NCBI RefSeq assembly: GCF_009910845.1
Contig: NZ_SIJB01000023.1
Span: 62,001 to 126,000 of the forward strand
Direction: 5' to 3'
DNA length: 64,000 bases
DNA from: Chengkuizengella marina
Lineage (GTDB): Bacteria > Bacillota > Bacilli > Paenibacillales > KCTC-33759
Below the pieces are notes generated by a model. The model did no database searches, had not been told where the DNA came from, and worked only from the letters and a program-made list of their open reading frames with translations. Position 1 is the stretch's first letter; every line of letters begins with the position of its first letter. Both the position numbers and the translations under genes were made by a program. Positions 1 to 9,313 of this stretch are shown here, piece after piece.

Positions 1-1
1 A

Positions 2-886
2 GACCTCGTGTCTAAAAAGTTCGGACTATTGGAACTCTTTATTCCTCCTCATTCTAAGTTTCAAAATAAAACCATTTCTGAACTGCATTTTAGAGAAAAA
101 TATCATTGCAACGTAGTGGCAATTAATAAAAAAGGAAAATTCATTGTTACTAATATTAAGGATGTTAAGTTGAATTTAGGGGACGCTCTTTTGATTCATG
201 GGGATTGGGATGATATTGAATTATTAGCAAATGAGAAGTTAGACGTAATTAGTGGAGCAGATGTTTCGACTGAAGCAAAAGCTGCCTATTCCAAAGGGAA
301 GGCACCGATTGCGGCAATCATTATGCTCTTGATGCTTTGCATGATGATATTTGAAGTTGTACCTACTGTAGTCGCTGTTATGATTTCAGCTTTTTTAATG
401 ATTATAACGGGTTGTATTAAATCTATTTCAGAAGCATATCAGCAAGTAAATTGGGAAGCAGTTGTTTTGATAGCTGCGATGTTACCCATGGCTACAGCTT
501 TAGAAAAAACGGGAGGCATTAAATACATATCTGATGGGTTGTTATCTACAATAGGTGAACTAGGAACGTATCCTCTGCTAATTGGGTTCTATGTTATTAC
601 TATGTTATTAAGTCAATTTATAAGTAATACCGCTACAGCAGTTATATTTGCTCCAATAGCAATTACTACAGGCATGAATATAGGAGTCAGCCCATATCCT
701 TTTTTAATGGCCGTTGCAATATCTGCCAGCATGGCATTTGCTACACCAGTTGCTTCACCTACAAATGCTTTAGTGATGACAGCAGGAGGCTACTCTTTTT
801 CTGACTATGTGAAAGTCGGTGTTCCATTACAACTGGTTCTTGGTATTGTGATGCTGATTATGATCCCTCTGCTGTTTCCATTTTAA
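2..886 (+). CDS. SLC13/DASS-type anion permease, C-terminal part (5' truncated)
   Basis: The frame is open through the left edge, so the first GTG at position 8 is almost certainly internal. The first 75 or so residues look like a TrkA-C (RCK_C) regulatory domain, ending in a segment like LGDALLIHGDWDDI. The rest is hydrophobic with about six membrane segments and the family-like stretches QFISNTATAVIFAPIA and FATPVASPTNALVM, which match the second substrate-binding repeat of SLC13/ArsB-type permeases. Such proteins move sulfate, di- or tricarboxylates or similar anions across the cytoplasmic membrane; the substrate cannot be read from this fragment. A terminator follows the stop. The family call is firm, the substrate unknown. 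Confidence 0.8.
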   Translation, partial: DLVSKKFGLLELFIPPHSKFQNKTISELHFREKYHCNVVAINKKGKFIVTNIKDVKLNLGDALLIHGDWDDIELLANEKLDVISGADVSTEAKAAYSKGKAPIAAIIMLLMLCMMIFEVVPTVVAVMISAFLMIITGCIKSISEAYQQVNWEAVVLIAAMLPMATALEKTGGIKYISDGLLSTIGELGTYPLLIGFYVITMLLSQFISNTATAVIFAPIAITTGMNIGVSPYPFLMAVAISASMAFATPVASPTNALVMTAGGYSFSDYVKVGVPLQLVLGIVMLIMIPLLFPF

Positions 887-905
887 AATTACACAAGCAA
901 TCACT

Positions 906-937
906 AAAGAACCTCTAGAATATTTTAGAGGTTCTTT
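906..937. terminator. Bidirectional intrinsic terminator
   Basis: A 12-bp perfect stem (AAAGAACCTCTA at 906-917 with TAGAGGTTCTTT at 926-937) has an 8-base loop and ends in A/T runs on both sides. It sits between the convergent permease and glnS genes and can serve both. Confidence 0.85.
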
Positions 938-964
938 CATGCAATAGATGGGATTTGTATTTAA

Positions 965-2644
965 TTAAAGTTTAAATGAGCTTTTCAAGGAAACGATCAA
1001 ATTAAATACAATATGTTCTTTTGTACTGTGTTTTGGATCTACATTAAAATAACCGTGTCGAAAGAATTGAAATTTATCTTGTGGTTTAACCTCTTTCATA
1101 TTGGGTTCAATATATCCATTTAGAATTTGCAGTGAATTCGGATTTACACGATCTAAGAAAGTTTTTTCTTCTTCGTTATCTTCTTCATTATCTTCCACTT
1201 GCTGTTCTTCTTCATCTAATATCAATGGCTCATATAAACGGAATTCTGCTGGAATGGCATGATTTGCATCTACCCAATGCAGTGTTCCTTTTACTTTACG
1301 TCCAGTAAATCCCGAACCACTTTTTGTTTCAGGATCATAGGTGCAATGAATTTCAATCACTTCTCCATTCTCATTTTTTATCACTTTTTCACATTTAATG
1401 AAATACGCATGCTTCAAACGAACTTCATTTCCAGGGAAAAGACGGAAATATTTTTTTGGTGGATTTTCCATAAAATCTTCTTGCTCAACATAAATTTCTC
1501 TAGAAAAAGGGATTTTCCTTATGCCCATCTCAGGATTTTCAGGGTTAATTTCCGCATCTAACATCTCAACTTGTCCTTCTGGATAATTTGTAATTATGAC
1601 TTTTAAAGGACGTAGAACTCCCATTGTTCGGGGTGATTTTAGTTTTAAATCTTCTCTGACATAATGGTCAAGCATTCTAGAATCAACGGCCCCATCTCCT
1701 CTAGTTACACCTAATTCACGTATAAAGGTGCGAATGGCTTCTGCGGTAAAACCTCTTCTTCTAAGAGCTGAGATAGTTGGCATACGTGGATCGTCCCATC
1801 CATCCACAAACTCTTCATCTACTAATTGTTTTAGTTTACGTTTACTCATCACCGTGTTTGTTAAATTTAGACGTCCAAATTCAATTTGTTGAGGAGTGCT
1901 TTCCATTTCCGTTTGTTCAATAATCCAATTATATAGAGGTCTTTGATCTTCAAACTCAAGTGTACAGATGGAATGTGTCACATCTTCTATGGCATCCTCT
2001 ATTGGATGAGCAAAAGCATACATTGGATAAATACACCACTTATCTCCAGTATTATGGTGTGTTGTGTGTGCAATTCGATATAATACAGGGTCTCTCATAT
2101 TAATATTAGATGAACTCATATCTATTTTAGCTCTTAATACTTTTTGTCCATTCTCAAACTCGCCTTTGCGCATTCGATTGAATAAATCAAGATTCTCCTC
2201 TATAGTCCTGTCACGATAAGGACTGTTTTTACCTGGTTCAGTTAAAGTACCTCGATATTCACGAATTTCATCCGCCGAAAGTTCATCTACATAAGCCAAC
2301 CCTTTTTTAATTAATATTATTGCTCGATTGTACATTTCTTCAAAATAATCTGAAGCAAAAAATAACCCATCCCAATCAAAACCAAGCCATTGTACATCTT
2401 CTTTGATGGATTGAACGAATTCCACATCCTCTTTTAAAGGGTTCGTATCATCAAATCGTAAGTTTGTTTTCCCATTAAATTCATCTGCTAGATCAAAGTT
2501 AGTTATGATTGACATAGCGTGTCCAATATGTAAATAACCATTCGGTTCAGGGGGAAAACGAGTGATCACATAGTTACGTTTACCTGTTTCTAAATCTTTT
2601 TGAATAATGGGTCTAATAATATTAGATGTGTTATTTTCCATCAT
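965..2644 (-). CDS. glnS: Glutaminyl-tRNA synthetase
   Basis: Class I aminoacyl-tRNA synthetase that charges tRNA-Gln with glutamine in the cytoplasm. The HIGH signature is seen as GYLHIGHAM about 40 residues in, and the KMSKS-type loop as VMSKRKL near residue 270. The length, 559 residues, and the C-terminal anticodon-binding beta-barrels fit GlnRS. The segment [17 protein letters not shown] matches GlnRS rather than GluRS. A very acidic insertion ([17 protein letters not shown]) lies near residue 485. A TTG lies at 2650 directly abutting AAGGAAGG, so the ATG at 2644, spaced 6 bases from it, is the better start. Most Bacilli make Gln-tRNA through GatCAB, so this gene may have been acquired horizontally. 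Confidence 0.95.
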   Translation of the reverse strand: MMENNTSNIIRPIIQKDLETGKRNYVITRFPPEPNGYLHIGHAMSIITNFDLADEFNGKTNLRFDDTNPLKEDVEFVQSIKEDVQWLGFDWDGLFFASDYFEEMYNRAIILIKKGLAYVDELSADEIREYRGTLTEPGKNSPYRDRTIEENLDLFNRMRKGEFENGQKVLRAKIDMSSSNINMRDPVLYRIAHTTHHNTGDKWCIYPMYAFAHPIEDAIEDVTHSICTLEFEDQRPLYNWIIEQTEMESTPQQIEFGRLNLTNTVMSKRKLKQLVDEEFVDGWDDPRMPTISALRRRGFTAEAIRTFIRELGVTRGDGAVDSRMLDHYVREDLKLKSPRTMGVLRPLKVIITNYPEGQVEMLDAEINPENPEMGIRKIPFSREIYVEQEDFMENPPKKYFRLFPGNEVRLKHAYFIKCEKVIKNENGEVIEIHCTYDPETKSGSGFTGRKVKGTLHWVDANHAIPAEFRLYEPLILDEEEQQVEDNEEDNEEEKTFLDRVNPNSLQILNGYIEPNMKEVKPQDKFQFFRHGYFNVDPKHSTKEHIVFNLIVSLKSSFKL

Positions 2645-2650
2645 TTCCAA

Positions 2651-3636
2651 CCTTCCTTATTTTAAAGATCATGTTCACTTAAAATTTAATCTTATTTATA
2701 ACATATATATTAAGTTTTTTCCAACATCCTTGTTATGTATGATAAGTTGATGTATTTTTTTATCTTCATCCAAAAAAATGTAAGCAAATCATAATATATT
2801 GTATCATGAACTATTGTCTTTTAGTTTACTTGAATAACTTGATACAATTACGAATAAAGATGAACTAAATGATTAGCAGATAGTTGGAGATTATATATAC
2901 ATTAGAAAATGAACACAGTATTTCAATAGATGAACTTGAGAAAAAGGGCAGTAGAAGAGGCGGGTTTAAGGAAAAACTCAAATGCATTTCCCAATTTTAT
3001 ATCTTTTTGACTAGCTTCCCAACCAAAATCTTACATTTTTATGCATCATTTTTACTATAGAATTCATATACTTCATATGTTATGGTTATATATATACATT
3101 CAAGATTCCAATGATTGAATGAAAATGGTGGGAATGGGAAGTTGGGAGACTAAACAAAAAGAAAGGAGGATTAGAGGTATTATTAGTTGTTGGTCACAAT
3201 TTTAAATAAAGCTTAGTTACAAATTTAATTAAGAAAACGCTTTCAAAATTACTTTAATTAAAAGAATTTAATTTTTCTATTTTATTGACTAGTTTTACTT
3301 AATCCTATGATTGAACAATACATATATCAAATTTATTAAACTAGACTTCTATTACAATCTGATGGTTGTTCTATGCGTTTTTTTATGTACTGCAATGTCC
3401 CTGAATGATTATCGCTCAAAACAGGTAGGTCATAAATGTAGTTTATGATGATAAAATGATAGTTTATGTTTAATTATTATAATTATGTAGGGCTAGGAAA
3501 TTCGATGTATTACTTTTCGAATTAGTTATAAAAATGATTATGGTTATATTTAAATTAATTCCACAAAAATATTAAAAATCCTTTTAAACTAAAAAAATTA
3601 TTTCTATCGTAAAAAAATATTTCAAAAAAATACTTT
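2651..3636. other. Long AT-rich intergenic region upstream of the glucanase gene
   Basis: About 1 kb without a convincing gene in either strand. Only short unprotected frames occur. It holds the cre-like box at 3231-3245, and I could not fix a promoter for the glucanase gene. Confidence 0.5.
3231..3245 (+). promoter_or_regulatory. cre-like CcpA box
   Basis: AAGAAAACGCTTTCA fits the cre consensus WTGNAANCGNWNNCW at all defined positions except the second. It lies about 400 bases upstream of the secreted glucanase gene, so carbon catabolite control of that gene is plausible. The distance is long, and no promoter was located next to it. Confidence 0.4.
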
Positions 3637-3649
3637 GGAGGAGAAATTT

Positions 3650-5773
3650 ATGGTTAAAAAAATGGTATCGATAACAATTATGTTATCGTTAGTGTTGTCA
3701 TCATTATTTACTGGCAATGTCGTTTCAGCTGTAGATGATTATATAGTTGAGTTTAAAACATTAAGTGCAAGTTCATCCCAAATTTCTTTTACATCTAATG
3801 TGAATACAAGCTGGGTTGATGTTCATTACAAAGTAAATTCAGGCGGACAACAAAATGTTAGAATGAATCAAAGCGGGAGTACTTTTACACATAGTTTAAA
3901 CAATTTACAAGCGGGGGATGTTGTTAGTTACTCTTTTACTTACAATAATGGAACACCTGCTTATAATACAACTTGGTTTACTGGTACACATGGTGAAGTA
4001 GTTGAGCCAGAACCGACTCCAGAACCGACTCCAGAACCGACTCCTGAGCCGGAACCTACACCAGAACCAGAGCCGACTCCAAATCCAGAACCCAATCCGG
4101 ATGCTCCACCTCTTATTGTGGATGATTTCAATGAATGGATACAATGGAACGCGAATCAAAATGACTTAGAACAAGCAATAGTAAGAAATGGTGGCACTTA
4201 CAACCTAGAAGGCAATACAAATCTGTATTTCTTCTTTAATGGAGGGAACACACCTGAATCTTTTGACCAATTTATTAATAGGGACATTTCTGATTATGAT
4301 ACTTTAGAGTTAGTATTAAAAGGTGGTTCAGGTGGAGAAGAGCAATATATAAATTTAGTATTAAATGATGATTCTAATCATTCTCTATCTTTATCTAATT
4401 ATGGAAATCTGACAGCAAACTATAGTACAATACAAATTCCATTAGCAGATTTTAATGCAAACCTTACTAACGTTAAATTTATTCGATTTGAAGGTGTGGG
4501 AACTGCTAAGATTGTTCGTATTGATGATATGATTTTAAAATATACAGGCATTTCACCAACGGATCCGACAGACCCGACAGACCCAACGGACCCAACGGAT
4601 CCAACGGATCCAACGGACCCAACGGAACCTACTGATCCAACGGACCCTGGAGATGTTCCAGACTTTCCAGTAGGTAGCGGAGTAATGACTTTCCAATTGC
4701 AAAATGGAACAAATGGTCAATATTCAGATGATGAAATTTATTGGGCAATCTATGGATATAACAAAGAGACAGGACAGCTTAGTTATGTTGATGCTAACGG
4801 AAATTTAATTGCTAGTTCAGTTAGTGACAATGATGCACCTGGTCATTTAACGAAAAATGGTGAGAATTATGCTAATTATTTTAATAAAATGAGTGAAACA
4901 GATTGGGTTTCTATGCCTGAAATTGATTCTGGTAGAATGTTTATTAGTATGGGAAGTCCAATGTATATCAAACTAAACATAGCTGCCGATGGTAGAGTAG
5001 GATTCGCTGGACCAGATTTAAATAATCCAACAGATCCGAACCAAGACATTTATTTTGAGTGGATTGAATTTACTATTGACCAGTGGGGATATCATGGAAA
5101 CACAACAAGAGTTGACCAATTCAGTTTTCCGATCACTACTAGATTAGTTGCTTCTGATGGTTATGATAGAATTGTTGGTGAGACCTATACTCGTGACCAA
5201 ATATTTACCGCATTTAAAAATGAAATGCCAACAGAATTTCAAACTTTAGTTGAAGAGCCTTACAGAATTGTTGCTCCTGGTAAAGGTGAATTTAAACCAG
5301 AGGGAATTTACGCTAATTATTTTGATAACTACGTAAATGAAGTGTGGGACTTCTATAGAACAAACGAATTAACATTTACTGCCGAAGCAGGTACATTCAG
5401 TGGTCATGTAGTAGGAGATGATTTTGTTTTTTCTAAAAACGGTGGACCCTATGATTTATTCATTAGAAATAAACCAACAACACTTCAAGTATTTGAGTGT
5501 TCAGGACCAATGGATACAGGTAGTCCTGATGAAAAAGTAGTAGAAGCTCAAGTTTGTGCAGCGTTGAATAGAGGTATGATGTATGATCCTGCAAATTGGG
5601 GTAATTCTGATTTCTTTTATCAAAATAATACAGCTAATTTTTACGCAAAATTTTGGCATGACTATAGCATTGATGGATTAGCTTATGGATTTGCTTACGA
5701 TGATGTTAGAAATTATAGTACTTTATTAGAACATCATGATCCAGATGTATTATTCATTAATGTAGGTTGGTAA
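3650..5773 (+). CDS. Secreted GH64 beta-1,3-glucanase with two binding domains
   Basis: Predicted extracellular laminarinase-type enzyme, releasing oligosaccharides from beta-1,3-glucan of fungal or algal walls. In order: a Sec signal peptide (about residues 1-28, cleaved after VVSA); a CBM56-like beta-1,3-glucan-binding domain (about 30-120); a PEPT-rich linker; a second beta-sandwich domain (about 150-300, starting LIVDDFNEWIQWN); a DPT-repeat linker; and the GH64 catalytic domain (about 335-707, from FPVGSGVMTFQLQNG). An in-frame TTG lies at 3635, but the ATG at 3650 sits 7 bases after GGAGGA and is the clear start. A strong terminator follows and there are no operon partners. A cre-like box lies far upstream. 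The family assignment is by recognition of sequence style, not by search. Confidence 0.85.
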   Translation: MVKKMVSITIMLSLVLSSLFTGNVVSAVDDYIVEFKTLSASSSQISFTSNVNTSWVDVHYKVNSGGQQNVRMNQSGSTFTHSLNNLQAGDVVSYSFTYNNGTPAYNTTWFTGTHGEVVEPEPTPEPTPEPTPEPEPTPEPEPTPNPEPNPDAPPLIVDDFNEWIQWNANQNDLEQAIVRNGGTYNLEGNTNLYFFFNGGNTPESFDQFINRDISDYDTLELVLKGGSGGEEQYINLVLNDDSNHSLSLSNYGNLTANYSTIQIPLADFNANLTNVKFIRFEGVGTAKIVRIDDMILKYTGISPTDPTDPTDPTDPTDPTDPTDPTEPTDPTDPGDVPDFPVGSGVMTFQLQNGTNGQYSDDEIYWAIYGYNKETGQLSYVDANGNLIASSVSDNDAPGHLTKNGENYANYFNKMSETDWVSMPEIDSGRMFISMGSPMYIKLNIAADGRVGFAGPDLNNPTDPNQDIYFEWIEFTIDQWGYHGNTTRVDQFSFPITTRLVASDGYDRIVGETYTRDQIFTAFKNEMPTEFQTLVEEPYRIVAPGKGEFKPEGIYANYFDNYVNEVWDFYRTNELTFTAEAGTFSGHVVGDDFVFSKNGGPYDLFIRNKPTTLQVFECSGPMDTGSPDEKVVEAQVCAALNRGMMYDPANWGNSDFFYQNNTANFYAKFWHDYSIDGLAYGFAYDDVRNYSTLLEHHDPDVLFINVGW
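4004..4095 (+). repeat. In-gene short tandem repeats coding a PEPT linker
   Basis: Near-perfect 12-base units (GAACCGACTCCA and variants) code for a Pro-Glu-Pro-Thr linker between the first and second domains of the glucanase. Confidence 0.85.
4557..4647 (+). repeat. In-gene 9-base tandem repeats coding a DPT linker
   Basis: About ten units of the type ACGGATCCA code for an Asp-Pro-Thr linker before the GH64 domain. Such 9-base arrays can change copy number by slippage without breaking the frame. Confidence 0.85.
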
Positions 5774-5815
5774 TTCATAGCTATTAACAAGTAGAGATCA
5801 TTATAATTATGAATA

Positions 5816-5852
5816 AAGCTTGTAAGGAAAATAAATTCCTTACAAGCTTTTT
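5816..5852 (+). terminator. Intrinsic terminator after the glucanase gene
   Basis: A perfect stem of about 15 bp (AAAGCTTGTAAGGAA with TTCCTTACAAGCTTT), a short AT-rich loop and a T run. Confidence 0.9.
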
Positions 5853-5972
5853 AATATAAGGAATACCCTGTTAAATGAATATTGGAAAAAAAGGATCTTA
5901 ATAAAGGAAATAAAAAATGATGATAGAAATTATAAATTACTACTCATTATTACATTAAAGGAGAGAGAAATT

Positions 5973-6172
5973 ATGGATTTACAAGCTGTTTTACTTGAGC
6001 AGATGGTTAGTAGCCATGAAAAAAAGAATTGGGTTTGTACCTTACGGGTCAAATTTTAGAAATAAGGAAAATAGAAGGGATATGGGATCCGAAAAATGGT
6101 GTTCATTAATCCATTTATTTCAAAAAAAAGAATATATAAATGATATAATGTGTATTCCTAATACTTTTTAAC
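5973..6172 (+). pseudogene. Possible remnant of a DinB-like gene
   Basis: A good ribosome site (AAAGGAGAG) precedes an ATG opening a 28-codon frame, MDLQAVLLEQMVSSHEKKNW and on, which resembles the N-terminus of DinB/YfiT-type four-helix proteins. It stops at 6057-6059. In another frame just downstream, a segment around WCSLIHLFQKKEYINDI resembles the next helix of such proteins. This suggests a decayed, truncated gene. The similarity is judged by eye and weak; a short peptide gene is the alternative. Confidence 0.35.
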
Positions 6173-7249
6173 AAATTTAATATCAGTATTCGTATTTATA
6201 TTATGTGTTTTCTTTATTGACCAAGGTAAATGTAATTCCAGTTTCTTTTCTTCCTTAGGATTAGTGGTTTTTCCTACGATATAAGATCCAAATGGCAGTA
6301 GTGAAATTAAATAAATTATAGTTATAGTAATAAGTAAAGTTATGAGAAATAGTCCAAAAACTTGAGTAATAGTTTGATTAAACCATTCTACTGTATAAGG
6401 AGCAATATAACGCTGTACCTGCCAATGCACTAAATAAATACCTAAAGAATACTTGCTTATTAGATTTATTATTCTAAGATTTGGAACTGCTTGTCCCCAT
6501 GCCATAATAGTTAAACTAATTGAAATTGTTAGTGGAAATAAGTCCATTCTTCTTGAATTGACACCGACTATGCCTGATTTGTAACTAAAATAAACAATAA
6601 ATATTGAACCTATTAATCCTAAAATTGTATACCATCTATATTTAAATAACTTTTTGGAAATGATTTTATAATATCTACCCATTAAAAAAGCAATTGTAAA
6701 ATAACCAAACCATGCGGTAAACGGTAATTTTAATTCTGTTTTATATTCTTGAACGAATGGTATATTCGTATTTAATAAATACAAATGGAAACCCATTACC
6801 ACCATACTTATTGGGACGAGAACTCGCATTGGAATGTTAAAACGAATTACAAAGTAATGTAACACATAAAATTGAAGAATAATTAAAATGAAATACCCTT
6901 CATAACTTCCTAAAAATACATTACTTAGCATTTTTTTCTGTAAATCGATATTTGAATATAGTTGCTTTACAATGATGGCATCAATGACTGCAAATACTAA
7001 AAAAGGGACGTAAATCCACTTCAATCGTTTTTGCCAAAATTGATTAGGTAATTGATTAGAATATCGATTAGCTAAGATCATTTCTGATAAGATAATAAAT
7101 GTTGGGGTAGCATAACATAAAAGGATTCTTAATAGTTCGTAGTATTGACTATTTGGAAATCCAATTAGATTACCAGTTTGAGTTGTACTGTGTAAAAAAA
7201 CAATGCTTAAACAAGCAATAACTCTTAATAAATTCCATTCTTTTATCAT
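6158..7249 (-). CDS. Membrane acyltransferase, family 3
   Basis: A polytopic protein of 363 residues with about ten membrane segments and the acyltransferase_3 hallmarks: an N-terminal segment RVIACLSIVFLHSTTQ with the conserved His in the first helix, and later YSLGIYLVHWQVQR. Family members transfer acetyl, succinyl or similar groups to cell-surface sugars or exported glycans; the acceptor is not deducible here. An upstream ATG exists at 7270, but AAGAGG at codons 4-5 of that frame is ideally placed for the ATG at 7249, which I take as the start. It is monocistronic, transcribed away from the 7466 gene. Confidence 0.8.
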   Translation of the reverse strand: MIKEWNLLRVIACLSIVFLHSTTQTGNLIGFPNSQYYELLRILLCYATPTFIILSEMILANRYSNQLPNQFWQKRLKWIYVPFLVFAVIDAIIVKQLYSNIDLQKKMLSNVFLGSYEGYFILIILQFYVLHYFVIRFNIPMRVLVPISMVVMGFHLYLLNTNIPFVQEYKTELKLPFTAWFGYFTIAFLMGRYYKIISKKLFKYRWYTILGLIGSIFIVYFSYKSGIVGVNSRRMDLFPLTISISLTIMAWGQAVPNLRIINLISKYSLGIYLVHWQVQRYIAPYTVEWFNQTITQVFGLFLITLLITITIIYLISLLPFGSYIVGKTTNPKEEKKLELHLPWSIKKTHNINTNTDIKFVKKY

Positions 7250-7465
7250 AATCAACCTCTTAGATGTCATTCATAATTTAACATGGATTTACCATAAAGT
7301 TTGATAACTATAAAACTATCATATTAAATAAGTGAAAAAGAAACTAGCTTCAAATATTGCCAAATATCTATCAAATTATGTTATACATAAATATATAAAT
7401 ATTTATTGATGATTTATATATAATTTTCTTTTAGTTTAATTATTCCATGAAGGGAGTTGGGGATT

Positions 7466-8110
7466 TTGCAAAGATCAGCACTTATAGCAGGTGCGAGTGG
7501 TTTAGTTGGAAGTGAATTGCTTACTCTTCTTCTTGAAAGCAATGAATATCATAGTGTAACAGCAATTGTACGTAAATCACTTCACATTAAACACCCAAAA
7601 TTGAAACAAGTCATTGTTGACTTTGAACAATTAAATAAAGATGAAGAAATTTTTAAAGTGGATGATGTTTTTTGTTGTTTGGGAACAACGATAAAAAAGG
7701 CAAAAACACAAGATGTGATGACTAGGATTGATGTGGAGTACCCACTTCAAATAGCAAATCTGGCTAAAAAGATGGGGGCGAAACAGTTCCTTGTCATAAG
7801 TGCTATGCAAGCAAATCTTAACTCTTCAACGTTTTATTCACGTATTAAAGGAAAATTAGAGAAAGAGTTACAAAATATTGGTTTTGAAACACTCCATATT
7901 TTCAGACCTTCATTGTTATTAGGGGATCGAAAAGAATTTAGACTTGGTGAAAAAACAGCAGAAACTTTATTTAATGCGCTCTTTTTTATTTTTATTGGTC
8001 CTTTAAAAAAATATAAAGCAATACATGCAACAACCGTAGCTCAAGGAATGCTTAATGCTGCAAAAAGTAGTAAAAAGGGTGTATTCATTTATTTATCAGA
8101 TGAAATTTAA
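7466..8110 (+). CDS. NAD(P)-binding atypical SDR, TIP30/HTATIP2-like
   Basis: A Rossmann-fold protein of about 215 residues. The nucleotide-binding motif GASGLVGSELL is at the N-terminus and a YSRIKGKLEKE segment supplies a YxxxK pair. The segment FCCLGTTIKKA and the overall length match the TIP30-like/YbjT-like group of atypical short-chain dehydrogenases. The function is unknown in bacteria. The ORF could start at TTG 7457, but AGGGAG (7451-7456) abuts that codon, so the TTG at 7466 with a spacing of 9 is more likely. No partner gene is evident; the KAS III-like gene lies 180 bases downstream with its own ribosome site. Confidence 0.75.
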   Translation: MQRSALIAGASGLVGSELLTLLLESNEYHSVTAIVRKSLHIKHPKLKQVIVDFEQLNKDEEIFKVDDVFCCLGTTIKKAKTQDVMTRIDVEYPLQIANLAKKMGAKQFLVISAMQANLNSSTFYSRIKGKLEKELQNIGFETLHIFRPSLLLGDRKEFRLGEKTAETLFNALFFIFIGPLKKYKAIHATTVAQGMLNAAKSSKKGVFIYLSDEI

Positions 8111-8289
8111 AGGTTTTTAGAAAATTTCTGTTGTAATTCTTACTTTAAGACACTCAAAATTAAAAAAATTTTACTTCTGTAATTTTACATAACTTACCCT
8201 ATAAAATATAAGTATATAGATTTGAATTCAATGTGGATTGTTTATGTATTGGATACTTGTATAGAGTGTATGTATTAGGAGGGATTAAG

Positions 8290-9288
8290 GTGTCTAGTGC
8301 TTACGGTATATTAGGATTTGGTCAAGCTTTAGGTGAAGCATACAAAGTTGAGGATGAAATTTCAAAGTATACTACAAACATTGATAAAATTAAAAGTTGG
8401 GGATACAAATATTTTTATGTTGCGCCACCTGAAGTTAGCCAATCAGATTTAGCATTCCAAGCTTCTAAAGAAGCATTAGAAAATTCAGGAATGAATGCAG
8501 AGGATATTGATTATATTGCTTTAGCAATAAGCGAAGTTCCTGAGCATACGCTTTGGGATCCTGCATGTGAGTTGCAACATAAATTAGGTGCTAATAAGGC
8601 AGAAGTTCAAGTATTCAATCAAGCATGTACTTCAGGTTTAATGGCATTTGATGCGATTGCAGGTAAATTTGCTATACATCCAGAGTATAAAAATGTTCTT
8701 ATTGTAACTGCAAATCGATTTTGTGATGATCATAAAAATCGTGCTACCTACAATGCCTATCTTCATTCAGATGGGGCTGTAGCTGCCGTATTAAAGAGAG
8801 ATCATCATCATTGTAAATGGATTACTACAGAGACTGCATCTGATGGAATGTATGCACCTATATTACGAAATGAATGGAGAGTTGCAGTTACCTCCTTTGT
8901 TGAGAATAATCATACAGATCATCCTGCTTCTTCTCTTTCAGAAGTTCATGAGCAATTAATGGATTTTTATAAATTAGTTCATATTAGAAATAAGTTGGTA
9001 GTTAAGTATGCGTGTCAAAAGGCAGGCATTGAACTTTCAGACCTCAAAAAAGTCATTTATTTACATGATAATGAAAATGAAATGAATGATTTTGCAATTG
9101 AATTTAACATGCCTGTAGATCAAACAAATGCAAATTTGGCCTCTCAATTTAGCCACATGGGCGCGTCTGATCAACTAATAGGGTTAAAATATTATATAGA
9201 GACTGGCGAATTACAAAATGGAGATTATGTGGCACTCATAGGAATAGGATCAGGTATGCATTGGGTTTGCACCTTGTTGCAAGTATAA
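8290..9288 (+). CDS. KAS III-like 3-oxoacyl-ACP synthase with Cys-His-His triad
   Basis: Thiolase-fold protein of 332 residues like FabH. The nucleophile is Cys113 in FNQACTSGLMA. The first acid/base residue is His259 in YLHDNENE. The third residue, 30 positions later as in FabH, is His289 in QFSHMGASD, where canonical FabH has Asn in a GNTSAAS motif. Such a triad fits a specialised condensing or acyl-transfer enzyme rather than the house FabH. GTG at 8290 follows AGGAGGGA at the right distance; the frame is open upstream but without a better ribosome site. It is convergent with the HTH-TPR regulator that starts at 10663, ending 25 bases from it, with no clear terminator between. The substrate is unknown. 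Confidence 0.8.
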   Translation: MSSAYGILGFGQALGEAYKVEDEISKYTTNIDKIKSWGYKYFYVAPPEVSQSDLAFQASKEALENSGMNAEDIDYIALAISEVPEHTLWDPACELQHKLGANKAEVQVFNQACTSGLMAFDAIAGKFAIHPEYKNVLIVTANRFCDDHKNRATYNAYLHSDGAVAAVLKRDHHHCKWITTETASDGMYAPILRNEWRVAVTSFVENNHTDHPASSLSEVHEQLMDFYKLVHIRNKLVVKYACQKAGIELSDLKKVIYLHDNENEMNDFAIEFNMPVDQTNANLASQFSHMGASDQLIGLKYYIETGELQNGDYVALIGIGSGMHWVCTLLQV

Positions 9289-9313
9289 ATCATTCACTTC
9301 ATACAAATAGGAG

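Noticed and set aside
1259-1561. 100-codon plus-strand frame inside glnS
   Set aside because: Lies fully antisense to a clear aminoacyl-tRNA synthetase gene; low-complexity, Phe/Ile-rich translation.
3121-3207. 28-codon frame in the long gap before the glucanase gene
   Set aside because: No ribosome site, odd composition and no similarity that I recognise.
8233-8289. N-terminal extension of the KAS III-like protein
   Set aside because: GTG 8290 has AGGAGGGA at the right distance and matches FabH N-termini; the extension has no ribosome site.
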